Below, one piece after another: positions 27,101-33,394 of a stretch of 59,146 nt of DNA. The position numbers and the translations under genes are program-made. Within the stretch, counting starts at the first letter, position 1, and every line of letters starts with the position of its first letter. The stretch comes from Thermoanaerobaculia bacterium. Lineage in GTDB: Bacteria > Acidobacteriota > Thermoanaerobaculia > Thermoanaerobaculales > Sulfomarinibacteraceae. The stretch covers positions 1 through 59,146 of the forward strand of contig JAMOVQ010000026.1 of NCBI GenBank assembly GCA_027067575.1, given 5' to 3'. Below the pieces are notes generated by a model. The model ran no database searches, was not told the origin of the DNA, and saw only the letters and a program-made list of their open reading frames with translations.

Positions 27101-30100
27101 ACCTGGCCATCACCAAGACGGACTCTCCGGATCCCGTCACGGCGGGCGAGCCGCTGACCTGGACCCTGACCGTCACCAACAACGGCCCGTCCGACGCCAC
27201 GAACGTGGTGGTCACGGACACCCTGCCCGCGGGCGTGACGTTCGACTCGGCCGACGCCGGGTGCACCGAGGCCGGCGGGACCGTCACCTGCACCGCTACG
27301 AACCTGGCGGCCGGTGACTCCGCGAGCTTCGACGTGGTGGTCACGGTGGATCCCTTCACCACGGGCACCATCCAGAACGCAGCCTCCGTGACGGCCGACC
27401 AGACCGACACCGACACCACCAACGACACCGACGACGAGGACACCGCCGTGGAGACGCGGGCGGACCTCTCGGTGGTCAAGGACGCTCCGGCGACAGTGGC
27501 TCGCGGCGACGATCTGACCTACACCATCACGGTAGCCAACGCGGGACCGTCCGATGCGGAGAACGTCACGCTCTTCGATCCGACACCGGGCGGACTGACG
27601 TTCGTCTCCGCCACGGCGCCGTGCACGGGCGGGTTCCCGTGCGACCTCGGCACCCTGGCCGCGGGCGCGTCGGTGACCCTGACGGCAACCTACACCGTCC
27701 CGGCGGACTACTCAGGGGCCGATCCGATCCTCAACACGGCCTCGGTGGCCACGGACACCGTGGACACCGACTCGACGAACAACTCCGACGACGGGACCAC
27801 GGCAGTGGACCGGACGCCCGAGTGTGACGTCTCGGTGGACAAGACCGGACCGCCCTCGGCGGCGGTGGGTTCCACGGTGACGTACACGCTGGTGGCATCC
27901 AACGCCGGCCCCGACGCCGCGGCGGACGTGGTGCTCGACGACCCGGCGCCGGCGGGGTTGACCTTCGCCTCGGCCGACGGGCCGTGCGCTGGCGGGTTCC
28001 CGTGCACCCTCGGGACGCTCGATCCGGGGCAGACCGTGACGGTCCACGCGACCTACGACATCCCGGCGTCCTACACGGGCTCCGACATCACGAACACGGC
28101 CACGGTGACCACCACGACGGACCAGACCGACACCACCAACGACTCGGACGACGAGACCACACCCATCGGGGCCGACCCCGTGGACCTCGTGGTGGACAAG
28201 CAGGGGCCCACGGCGGCCAACCCCGGTGACGACATCACCTACACCATCACCGTGACCAATCGCGGCCCCGGCGACGCCACGGGCGTGACCGCAACGGACA
28301 CCTTCCCCGGCGACGTCACCTGGGTCTCCGACAGCTGCGGCAACGACTTCGCCGACGGCGTCTGGAACATCGGGAACCTTGCCGCCGGTGACTCGGTGAC
28401 CTGTGAGATCACGGCCCACGTGGATCCCAATGCGGCGGGGCCGCAGACCAACAGCGTGACGGTCTCGGCCAACGAGGACGACAGCGACACGAGCAACAAC
28501 ACCGACGACACCATCACGGGGCTCGGTGCCGAGGCCGCCGACGTGGCCGTCGTCAAGACCGGCCCGGCCCGGACCTACCCGGGGAGCGACCTGGTCTACA
28601 CCCTGACCGTGACCAACAACGGTCCGGGGCTTGCTGCCAACGTGGTGCTCGACGATCCCACCCCGACGGGACTGACCTTCGTCTCGGCGTCGGCGCCGTG
28701 CGCTGGCGGGTTCCCGTGCACCCTGGGCAACCTGACCTCGGGTTCCTCGGTCTCGATGAGCGTCACGTTCCAGGTTCCGACGAACTACTCGGGTCCCGAC
28801 CCCATCGTCAACACGGCCTCGGTGACCACGGACTCCCAGGATGCCGACGCTGGAAACGACACCGACGACGCCTCGACGGACTACGTGCCAGAGGCCGACG
28901 CTTCCATCGACAAGGACGACGGTCAGACCACCGCCGTCCCGGGCACGACGATCACGTACACCATCACCGTGGGGAACGCCGGTCCTGGAGAGATCGTCGG
29001 TGGTACCGTCACGGACACCTTCCCGGCGATCCTGACCGGGATCTCCTGGACCTGCACGGCGTCGGCCGGCAGCTCCTGCACGGCCTCCGGCACGGGCGAC
29101 ATCGCCGACACGGTGACGATCCTGCCGAACGGCACGCTGACCTACACGGTCACCGCGACCATCGTGCCCGACGCCACCGGAAACCTCGTCAACCAGGCGA
29201 CGGTCACGCTTCCCAACGGCATGACCGATCCGGACCCGGCCGACAATACCGACGACGACACGGACACACTGACGCCTCAGACCGATCTGACCATCGTCAA
29301 GACCGACTCGCCCGACCCGGTGCTCGAGGGTTCGAACCTGACCTGGACGCTCGACGTCACCAACAACGGCCCGTCGGACGCCACCGGTGTGACGGTGACC
29401 GACCCGCTGCCGGCCGGCGTGGCGTTCCAGTCGGCCACGGCCAGCCAGGGCACCTGCTCCGAGACCGGTGGCGTGGTCACCTGCGACCTCGGCGACATGG
29501 CCGCCGGGACCACGGCCCAGGTCCAGATCGTCGCCATGGTGGACTGGAACGAGCCGGGTCCGATCCAGAACTCGGCCTCGGTCTCCGGTGACCAGGACGA
29601 TCCGGACGGCACCAACGACACGGACGACGAGCCGACGGACGTGCTGTACAGCCAGCTCGACGTGCTCAAGACCGTGTCGCCGCCGCCGGACGGCGAGGCG
29701 TACCGCCCCGGGGACGTGATCACCTGGACCATCGTCACCACCAACTCGGGCAACAGCCCGGCGGCGAACGCCATCCTGGGCGATCCGTTGCCGGTCGGGG
29801 CCGCCTACGTCCCCGGGTCGCTGACCCTCGACGGGGTGGCGCAGACCGATGCCGTGGACGGCGACGCCGGTTCGTACGACGGCGCCACGCGGACCGTGAC
29901 GGTGGACCTGGCACCGGTTCCTGCCAACGGCGGAACCCGGACCATCACCTTCCAGACCGAGCTCGTCGGGTACACGGGCAACCCGCCGACGACGATCTGG
30001 AACCAGGCCACGGTGGACACCCCCGGCGGCACGGTTCCCTCGGACGACCCGGACACCTCGGAGAACGACGATCCGACGGACGTCACCATCGAGTCGGTTC

Positions 30101-30192
30101 CGGCGATCCCCGCCCTGGGGACCGGGGGTGCGGCCGGGTTCGTGCTTCTGCTGATCCTGGCCGGCCTCGCGGTGCTCCGCCGGGTCCACTGA
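18142..30192 (+). CDS. Giant secreted DUF11-repeat protein with C-terminal sorting-type tail
   Basis: Protein of 4,016 aa. ATG 18142 is chosen for AGGAGG at 18131-18136. A signal peptide (LIRTVLAGLGVLMAAAVCVAQ) is followed by about 950 less regular residues. Residues about 980-2440 alternate two beta-domains: type A (IGEQVTYEITVTVPEG; at nt 21090, 22030, 23130, 24030, 24965) and type B (GDAGDTITFTVTV; at 21560, 22640, 23615, 24520). Residues about 2440-3960 are 12 DUF11 repeats of about 120 aa (DSPDPVTAGEPLTWTLTVTN type). The tail (3986-4016) is IPALG, a hydrophobic helix and RR, like IPTL/PEP-type sorting signals but without the tryptophan. It is very rich in Asp and Thr and poor in Lys and Cys. 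It is likely an anchored adhesin, fibre or S-layer-like protein, possibly stabilised by isopeptide bonds or calcium. Confidence 0.9.
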   Translation: MVGKNGSLIRTVLAGLGVLMAAAVCVAQPVPTVTMDVPSEVMLGEQVSFTVTFDNTSATDPGYGPIIDLVFPVNGADGAAGTDTPDGISFVSASYLGQPVDVTIRTFPDDGGGVGCRRHPFFMKPNHRRKWVCGTAGDTLVVLKLPFGSVVPDQPPITVDVTANLSNLADLQVPLPIHARGGFQYGADPLDNPCCDSVIVNPDDSDSSSWPSSSVTPILMRISKIGLSPDTLAPEDETTVGPGFERWFQITVDVADGQTITNLDVTDILPDNVQFVAVTATQVNGSDVSTTAVATPSTTTPGGTLTRRYATVTGTTGANDVALVFRYYVPRLDANGNETIPEGSCSKVLGFNDAATLGDWDPIDPRDPSGTDNAGIDPPGHEAGFSGKTIAVQEDAAIVNDLGAAGATPGDTVEYIVEFQVSDVMAFDSLRLEQVISDGQRFDTSFTPTIQVNEHGTSTGPAAFDAANFTVTDHYTGSPSAVAPIDGTQTVEFRVSDEMVHQGLDAAVLGNCVPDGGTGGGPPDCSVYSGGKAKVRVVFRTIIQDQFTDDYPSGDPSVDQGDELTGDVDVYGNLLDPEDLTATGSTCTDDSDAGVTIVRGNVTKEVYAINGSTSFQTPVLVAPGDEVTYRIRYTLATSDFESLVVRDFLPLPVFMATDVTTFTSVVDGSIPAAGEAKYGPDDTFHAYSGIDPTLSTNAASNAVVFDYGDFDSASNQATEIDLLFTVKATDEPYADGMVLINQVRVHEGSTNAEESDDDAIAPVTLMMPRLVVRKGACQTDNPDEQYDPPLSGGGCPGQVTSDDLANDPALSDSDVSGIDVGDHMTFSMTIENQGGAGAFDITIHDVMPPGFCLPGCTTADPMCAAGASGLNFSVVRGDGFVPTWVPQGTYNDDRDLFSNGLMLDDSAGQPLFQPHDPAAGTNTLTISYELEICDISLVPGSLLANQGGVSSFASREGGPNFVDPNNPVDYTDQATMTLAMPQFAKALVGTSITDSVNAADEVVIGEMVTYQLTLTVPEGTMPSTHIVDTLDPGLAFVDVVSVVYSSSDLTSTNTIGIGPNPSNVTVGANGSSLDFDFGDLVNANTDNTVDETVTVVYRAVVLNIAANQAGTTLGNSASVSWTDGTLGPVSAADVAVIEPAIAIDKNASPTAVDAGDVITYTVNVTSPNDPSAASAMDVVVTDTLPTGMTYVAGSLGTGTCATTPTALDDSSAPALTVTWASFPPGGSCEITYQATVDQSVEPGQGMPNTVTDTWTSLPGDPGQISAHNGDATERNGSGGVNDYTGTDSATVTARNVDPAKSVGTTSESFTSGTDVAVGEVVRYRMVIELPESTVPDLRLQDVLPASLQFIDDGTARLALVSNGSPITSTEPAGSTLGLALGNGPFGSGPWVQGNDPTAVTPTFVLPDANIGSDGSLTNDPDNWAPGTDVFFKLGDLVNPDSDTDSEWIVLEFNAVVVNTADVSNGTVVNNSYLVLSGSDELADSGPAGIPSLTVREPAVIDLVKTVTPTSGDAGDTVSYQITWSNSGTATAWDTDLVDVISSGLALNASSVTITLSGGATGATDLTAGNTVHVQVTEIPVGGSVTVTYTATIETSVAPEQVLSNSVDLTWTSLPGQNGTTGNPTGSDTPGGPGSDTGERDGSGGVNDYSASDSADVTITSPEITKTVASTSEPSTGMNQGGVQLLTIGETATFSITITLPEGTTPTVVITDSLPANATGVMEVVSTSVDSIGANLTPANSPAVVTITDANLGDGINDTVSFDFGQVQNAPDGVVDDNDRITVSVTARLKDVPNNSNGNVLTNTARLQYGTGLQATDTADVEVVEPELDVSKTASPTTGDAGDTITFTVTVDHAGTSTADAFDLVVTDQIPTDMTWAGNVQTVSGPAPTVDTSGLPTVTFSWDDLALGAGPYTFTFDVTLDTTVQPQQVITNTDGLTYDTLPADNDPEERDHSDSDSASVTISAPGVTKTVTSTSVTATGNGSDSEPDLTIGEQVTYEITITVPEGTLNQTLVVDDLPTAPGLLEVVSSQVTAIDGDMTSSTGLGVGSAGTASDPNGDGRNERVTFDFGTLVNGVGGSNTITIQVVAVVPDVPVNQGGLDGLVNTASASTSGGSAVSGTAAVDIVEPELEVTKTLVTPSSPFGDAGDTLTYRITVEHTAASSADAFDVTVDDVLPVGQTYVTGSLTVVDGPAPTEDTSGLPGSVVFTWPTIALADSPVVIEYQVTLDAGVHPAETLTNTALLSWDSLPSGAPGDGGANDRDGSDSDNAEITIDAPALVKVTGVSSLSDTGQSQHDPTLTDLAIGEQVTYEITVTVPEGITQSAVVTDSVQADANGVLEVIGATVVSIGGNLTTTQAGTPTFADNMLGDGLDDTVSFDFGDITNTADGVTNDDDRIVLEVTARVVDLAANADADELVNSASLTYATGPAVDDTADIDVVEPVMAIDKTMGTPVNGVVPITVTLSNTGTAPAYDVRVTDAFAAATWDTASIAPVSIPSGFTFSVSGAPGDATVTIASDPGASPPSSSIEPGEAVAFTFQAAFVADGGTPATNPLTNTATNDQATTLPGDNTSEREEPDVSDQAQLALPSIELDKSWSIAPGGDLDGSGTASPGDILRYTITVTNSGQGAATNLAITDPINDPNLTLVTGSVTAGSGAVITTGNNAGDTAVRVDYASFAGGTSDTIAYDVQVADPVASGVSTLTNWAAGDCDELDSEPSDDPSTTDDDDPTVVPLDAAPDIAVAKDDGVTEVRPGDTITYTVTVSNVGNQDATGVVLTDPVPSGTAFVSASDGGTESGGTVTWPAFDLAAGDSAQRTLVVQVNDPAPAGQATVANTAHAADDGANGTDPDSGNNDATDTDTLIQADLGITKADSPDPVRAGEQVTYTLTIVNNGPSAEPNAVATDTLPAQFTFASATASQGSCTEAGGVVTCALGAMASGATATVTIVCDVPANVAAGSYTNTASVSGDESDPVSTNDTASEDTSVVEEADLAITKTDSPDPVTAGEPLTWTLTVTNNGPSDATNVVVTDTLPAGVTFDSADAGCTEAGGTVTCTATNLAAGDSASFDVVVTVDPFTTGTIQNAASVTADQTDTDTTNDTDDEDTAVETRADLSVVKDAPATVARGDDLTYTITVANAGPSDAENVTLFDPTPGGLTFVSATAPCTGGFPCDLGTLAAGASVTLTATYTVPADYSGADPILNTASVATDTVDTDSTNNSDDGTTAVDRTPECDVSVDKTGPPSAAVGSTVTYTLVASNAGPDAAADVVLDDPAPAGLTFASADGPCAGGFPCTLGTLDPGQTVTVHATYDIPASYTGSDITNTATVTTTTDQTDTTNDSDDETTPIGADPVDLVVDKQGPTAANPGDDITYTITVTNRGPGDATGVTATDTFPGDVTWVSDSCGNDFADGVWNIGNLAAGDSVTCEITAHVDPNAAGPQTNSVTVSANEDDSDTSNNTDDTITGLGAEAADVAVVKTGPARTYPGSDLVYTLTVTNNGPGLAANVVLDDPTPTGLTFVSASAPCAGGFPCTLGNLTSGSSVSMSVTFQVPTNYSGPDPIVNTASVTTDSQDADAGNDTDDASTDYVPEADASIDKDDGQTTAVPGTTITYTITVGNAGPGEIVGGTVTDTFPAILTGISWTCTASAGSSCTASGTGDIADTVTILPNGTLTYTVTATIVPDATGNLVNQATVTLPNGMTDPDPADNTDDDTDTLTPQTDLTIVKTDSPDPVLEGSNLTWTLDVTNNGPSDATGVTVTDPLPAGVAFQSATASQGTCSETGGVVTCDLGDMAAGTTAQVQIVAMVDWNEPGPIQNSASVSGDQDDPDGTNDTDDEPTDVLYSQLDVLKTVSPPPDGEAYRPGDVITWTIVTTNSGNSPAANAILGDPLPVGAAYVPGSLTLDGVAQTDAVDGDAGSYDGATRTVTVDLAPVPANGGTRTITFQTELVGYTGNPPTTIWNQATVDTPGGTVPSDDPDTSENDDPTDVTIESVPAIPALGTGGAAGFVLLLILAGLAVLRRVH

Positions 30193-30200
30193 TTCCGCTC

Positions 30201-30233
30201 GCTCCCGGCCGGGTTCGAACCCCGGCCGGGAGC
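30201..30233. terminator. Strong hairpin after the giant gene
   Basis: Perfect 13-bp stem GCTCCCGGCCGGG / CCCGGCCGGGAGC with a 7-nt loop, 8 nt after the stop. It lies between convergent genes and may serve both. It has no U-tract. Confidence 0.65.
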
Positions 30234-30319
30234 CGTTCACTCACAGACCGGAGGGTTTCGGGCCAGGACCGGGGAGGCGTCTTTCAGAGGGAGTCCGAAC
30301 ACAGGTCGCGGCGGCGGGC

Positions 30320-30667
30320 TCAGCGGAAGCCGATCATCCCGTGACGGGCGAGCTGGTGGAGGAACAGCGCCACGCGGGCCTCGGCGGCCTCCATCTCTCC
30401 GCCCTCGGCCTCCCGGAGCGCCGAGGCGATCTCTTCGGCGGAGCGCTCCCCGTCCAGGAGGCGCCAGACCGCCGAGCCCCGCTCGTCGAGCAGGATCGTC
30501 GGTGAGGAGAGGAAGGCGGCGATCCGTTCCAGGAACCCCCGCACCCCCGGGGTCTCCGGCTGCGGCCTCCTGAGGAGCACGCGCCCCTCCCGATCCTCCC
30601 ACGACGCCAGCGGGACCGGCGTGAGGGCCAGCATTTCCCCGACGGTCATGGTCCGCTTCCGTGCCAT
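30320..30667 (-). CDS. Stand-alone PqqD-family protein
   Basis: Protein of 115 aa with the PqqD/RRE winged-helix pattern ILLDERGSAVWRLLDG...SAEEIASALRE. PqqD-type domains bind precursor peptides in PQQ and other RiPP pathways, but stand-alone copies with unknown partners are common. It starts 4 nt after the ubiA stop, so it is co-transcribed with it. An internal ATG at 30649 is an alternative start. No radical-SAM enzyme or precursor peptide was found near it. Confidence 0.75.
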   Translation of the reverse strand: MARKRTMTVGEMLALTPVPLASWEDREGRVLLRRPQPETPGVRGFLERIAAFLSSPTILLDERGSAVWRLLDGERSAEEIASALREAEGGEMEAAEARVALFLHQLARHGMIGFR

Positions 30668-30671
30668 GGCG

Positions 30672-31655
30672 CTACACCACGTACGCCATGGCGAACCCCA
30701 CCTGCGCCGCCATCATCATCAGGTACATGTGGGTCCAGGACGGGTGGTTCTCCACGGTGGCCAGGGCGCCGGGGTCGCGGAGCATCAGCCGGATGGTGTA
30801 CACGCCCCACGCCGCCAGTCCCAGCCCCAGGGCGACGAGCACCGGACCGTTCCCCGTCAGGATCGCGTGGGCCGGGTCGTGGGGGTCGGGGAGCATCGCC
30901 CCGAGCGGCATCAGCAACCACGGGAGCACGAACGACGGCGCCATCAGGTGCACGGCCCGCCTGGTGCCGTAGATCAGCGGCAGGGTCCGGCAGCCGCCGC
31001 GGGCATCTCCCTCCATGTCCGAGAAGTCCTTGGTCGAGCTCGCCCCGAGGAGGAACATCCCGAAGATCGCCCCGATCCACCACGGCTCGGCGGACCAGAC
31101 CGGCGCCACCATGGACCACCCGGCGACCTTGAGCAGCGTGCCCCGGGGGATGGCGATGGTCAGGTTGGCCAGCCACCCGAGCCGCTTCGTGCGGCCGAAC
31201 GCCGGCAGGGAGTAGACGAGGGTGAACAGCAGCCCCGCCAGGTAGATGAAGAAGCAGACGTGCTCGGACACGGGCGCTGTCAGCTTTGCCGCCAGGGTGT
31301 CGTAGGGGTGCGGCACCACGAGCCAGGTCGGGAGCAACGCCAGCGCGTACATGACGACGGTGACCGTCCACGCCTCCCGGAGCGACACCCGTCCCGAGGG
31401 CAGGGCCCTCCCCGGCTTGTTGACCCGGTCGATCTCCAGGTCGGCGATCTGGTTGAGGATGTTCGATGCCGCGTTGAGCAGTGAAGCGCACGCCGAGCCC
31501 AGCACGACGGTGGCCACCACGGTCCAGGTCAGCCGGTGGGCCGGGTCCGGGTTGTGGACCGAGCCGAAGGCGCACACCGCGCCCGAGACGATTCCGAGCA
31601 GCGGCGGCAGCAGCGTGAACGGCCGGGAGAGGTCCCGGAGGTCCTTCAACGTCAT
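30672..31655 (-). CDS. UbiA-family prenyltransferase
   Basis: Integral membrane enzyme of 327 aa that transfers a prenyl group from its diphosphate to an acceptor. Both Mg-diphosphate motifs are visible: N68-QIADLEID (NxxxDxxxD) followed by RVNKPGR, and the second loop KDFSDMEGDARGG. Eight to nine hydrophobic segments surround them. The substrate is not clear: quinone, chlorophyll-synthase-like and lipid prenylating enzymes share these motifs. The start ATG 31655 has TAGACT 7 nt upstream and no ribosome-binding site, so the mRNA is probably leaderless. It is followed by pqqD. A prenol-kinase fusion lies 0.4 kb upstream on the same strand. Confidence 0.9.
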   Translation of the reverse strand: MTLKDLRDLSRPFTLLPPLLGIVSGAVCAFGSVHNPDPAHRLTWTVVATVVLGSACASLLNAASNILNQIADLEIDRVNKPGRALPSGRVSLREAWTVTVVMYALALLPTWLVVPHPYDTLAAKLTAPVSEHVCFFIYLAGLLFTLVYSLPAFGRTKRLGWLANLTIAIPRGTLLKVAGWSMVAPVWSAEPWWIGAIFGMFLLGASSTKDFSDMEGDARGGCRTLPLIYGTRRAVHLMAPSFVLPWLLMPLGAMLPDPHDPAHAILTGNGPVLVALGLGLAAWGVYTIRLMLRDPGALATVENHPSWTHMYLMMMAAQVGFAMAYVV

Positions 31656-31662
31656 GGCCGGG

Positions 31663-31669
31663 AGTCTAC
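31663..31669 (-). promoter_or_regulatory. Leaderless-type -10 element of ubiA
   Basis: Minus-strand GTAGACT ends 7 nt before ATG 31655, with no ribosome-binding site. Confidence 0.5.
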
Positions 31670-31711
31670 CGCACCCCGGACGCGCCCTCCGGCATTCCCC
31701 GGCGTGGCTGA

Positions 31712-31822
31712 CCAGGCTGTGAGGGATTGCTTCGTCACCCGCCTTCGGCGAGTCCGTGGGGCGCGCCAAGCTGTCAGGGATTGCTTCGCCGTTCTCCTTA
31801 CGGAGTCCGGCTCGCAATGACA
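31712..31822 (-). repeat. CATTGCGAG...GAAGCAATC repeat, full copy plus partial copy
   Basis: 31760-31822 on the minus strand differs from 57119-57181 by only about four bases, starting TGTCATTGCGAGCC and containing ACGGCGAAGCAAT. A second partial unit (31712-31759) follows. Repeats of this CATTGCGAG...GAAGCAAT type are known as dispersed elements in many unrelated bacteria. Confidence 0.75.
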
Positions 31823-31892
31823 GGGCCAGGACATGGCCGAGGCGCTCAGCCCGCGCGGAGCGCGGGGACCGGCCGCCGGTTCGCCCTCCGCG

Positions 31893-31920
31893 AGAGAAAG
31901 GGAGTGTCCCCTTCTCCGGT
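31893..31920 (+). repeat. 28-bp perfect direct repeat, left copy
   Basis: Identical to 32015-32042; both contain GGGAGTGTCCCC, the inverted form of the GGGACACTCCC motif. The two copies flank the inverted repeat at 31921-32013, so the arrangement resembles an inserted unit with matching ends. Confidence 0.8.
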
Positions 31921-32013
31921 TTGCGCTTCGGAGAACGAGGTCCATCACGATCGGGACTGTCCCCTCAAAGGAGCCCCCGGCCATCCAGCGATCGAGCGCC
32001 CCACGAGGAACGG
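31921..32013 (-). repeat. Dispersed GACAGTCCCGATCGTGA repeat, inverted copy
   Basis: The reverse complement matches 57538-57630: a left block of about 33 identical bases (starting CCGTTCCTCGTGGGGCGCTC), then the GGGGACAGTCCCGATCGTGA core. Confidence 0.75.
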
Positions 32014-32014
32014 A

Positions 32015-32042
32015 AGAGAAAGGGAGTGTCCCCTTCTCCGGT
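32015..32042 (+). repeat. 28-bp perfect direct repeat, right copy
   Basis: Same 28 bases as 31893-31920. Confidence 0.8.
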
Positions 32043-32053
32043 GGGAAGGAGGG

Positions 32054-33394
32054 TCACGGCGGGAGCAGGAGGGTGATGGCGTGGAGGATCAGGGCGCCGG
32101 TGACGGTGTTGGCCAGGTTGGTGCCGGTGTTGGTGACGGGGCCGAGCCGGGGGAGGAACCCCTCGGCGAGCATGGCGAGGAAGCCGGCCGCCGTCACGGG
32201 GAGGAGCGCCCCCGCCGGGAGGAACCCCGAGGCCACGGCCGCCCCGGCGATCGCCGCCGCGCCGGCGAGCCCGGCCAGGGTGCCGGGGATCGAGACGGCG
32301 CCCTCGGTCCCGGGCGGCACGGGCCGCAGGGAGGGCAGTGCCCAGGTCCGGCGGCCGTACGCTTTGCCGATCTCCGAGGCTGCGGTGTCCGCGAGCGCCG
32401 CGGCGAGACCCGCCGCCACGACCGCCGCCGCCGCGGCGCTTCCCGTCAGTCCGTAGAGGACGCTTCCCACGAGGCAGAGCGCGCCGTTGGCCGCCACGTG
32501 GGCGAGCCCCCTCCGGCGCTCGTCCTCGAGCCCGGCGCGGCGCTTCTCGGCGCGCCGGATCCTGGTGACGGCCGTGCCGCCCGCCAGGAAGATCCAGAGG
32601 AGCAGGTAGGCGCGCCACGTCCCGAACCCCAGGGTCACCGTGCCGAGGAGCCAGGCGGCCGCGATCCCGGGGCCCTCCAGCAGCCGCACCGCCCGCGCCG
32701 CCACGGCGATGGCCAGGTTGACGGCCGCCGCCAGCGCCACGGCCCGCGCGAGGGCCGGCGGGTCCGTCAGGCCGGCCGTCCCCGCGGTGGCCGCCGCCAG
32801 GACGAGGGTCCCGGCCAGCGGCGGCAGCACGTTGTCGTCGAGCCCGTGGGGGAGCGACTCCAGCACCGCCGCCAGGACGGTACCGAGCACGACGGCCACC
32901 GCCGCGGCCGTACCGTACGCCCCGTACGGGCACCGTCCCCAGACGAAGGCGAACAGCGCCACGCCGAGCGCCCCGCCACCCAGGACGTACCCGGTGAACC
33001 CCTCCCACGACTTGGCGCCGTTCCAGGGGAGCGGGTGGCGGCCCCACAGCATCCCCACGGTGCCCGCCACGGCGTCGCCCCCGGCGAGCAGACCCCAGCC
33101 GAAGGCGGCCAGCGCCAGCCCGGACGCGCCCGGCCGGTGGAAGAGCACGATCAGGGCCAGGACCACCAGCGGGTACAGGAGCACGCCGCGGTCGGAGGCG
33201 CCGTGCCGTTTGGTAGCCAGGCGGTGGCCGAGCAGACGCGGCAGGAGCAGGAGGTTGAACAGGAACGCCACCAGGGCACACAGGGCGGCGGCGCGCCAGT
33301 CGAGCCAGCGCAGCGCCAGCGCGAAGGCGGCCATGCCCAGGTGGACCGCCTTGCGGGGCAGCTCGCCGGGAGGCAGCGTGCGGCGGGCGGTCAC
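32054..33394 (-). CDS. Prenol kinase (VTE5/dolichol-kinase-like) fused to DUF92 (VTE6-like)
   Basis: Multi-pass membrane protein of 446 aa. The N-terminal half has the phytol/dolichol-kinase pattern: PRKAVHLGM at the start and GDAVAGTVGMLWGRHPLPW followed by AKSWEGFTGYVLGG. The C-terminal half is DUF92: GGTAVTRIRRAEKRRAGL, ADTAASEIGKAYG and VPPGTEGAVSIPGT. In plants VTE5 phosphorylates phytol and the DUF92 enzyme VTE6 makes the diphosphate, so one chain could convert a prenol to its diphosphate. The GTG start at 33394 overlaps the reductase stop by 4 nt (GTGA), placing it last in the rhamnose operon. That position favours polyprenol lipid-carrier recycling; UbiA downstream favours salvage for prenylation. 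Confidence 0.8.
   Translation of the reverse strand: MTARRTLPPGELPRKAVHLGMAAFALALRWLDWRAAALCALVAFLFNLLLLPRLLGHRLATKRHGASDRGVLLYPLVVLALIVLFHRPGASGLALAAFGWGLLAGGDAVAGTVGMLWGRHPLPWNGAKSWEGFTGYVLGGGALGVALFAFVWGRCPYGAYGTAAAVAVVLGTVLAAVLESLPHGLDDNVLPPLAGTLVLAAATAGTAGLTDPPALARAVALAAAVNLAIAVAARAVRLLEGPGIAAAWLLGTVTLGFGTWRAYLLLWIFLAGGTAVTRIRRAEKRRAGLEDERRRGLAHVAANGALCLVGSVLYGLTGSAAAAAVVAAGLAAALADTAASEIGKAYGRRTWALPSLRPVPPGTEGAVSIPGTLAGLAGAAAIAGAAVASGFLPAGALLPVTAAGFLAMLAEGFLPRLGPVTNTGTNLANTVTGALILHAITLLLPP

Larger units (their letters stand above)
31656..32053. other. Gene-free stretch packed with dispersed repeats
   Basis: Between ubiA and the kinase fusion lie a tandem pair of CATTGCGAG-type repeats (31712-31822), a GC-rich block related to 57190-57240, a 28-bp perfect direct repeat (31893-31920 and 32015-32042), and between its copies an inverted member of the GACAGTCCC family (31921-32013). 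No gene seen. Confidence 0.7.

Noticed and set aside
26340-29660. Regularly spaced similar units that might be a CRISPR or tandem DNA repeat
   Set aside because: They are in-frame protein repeats of about 360 bp with diverged DNA, not short direct repeats with unique spacers.
30201-30233. tRNA T-arm look-alike (GGGTTCGAACCCC)
   Set aside because: No D-arm, anticodon arm or CCA end fits; the bases are the loop and inner stem of a perfect 13-bp terminator-like hairpin.
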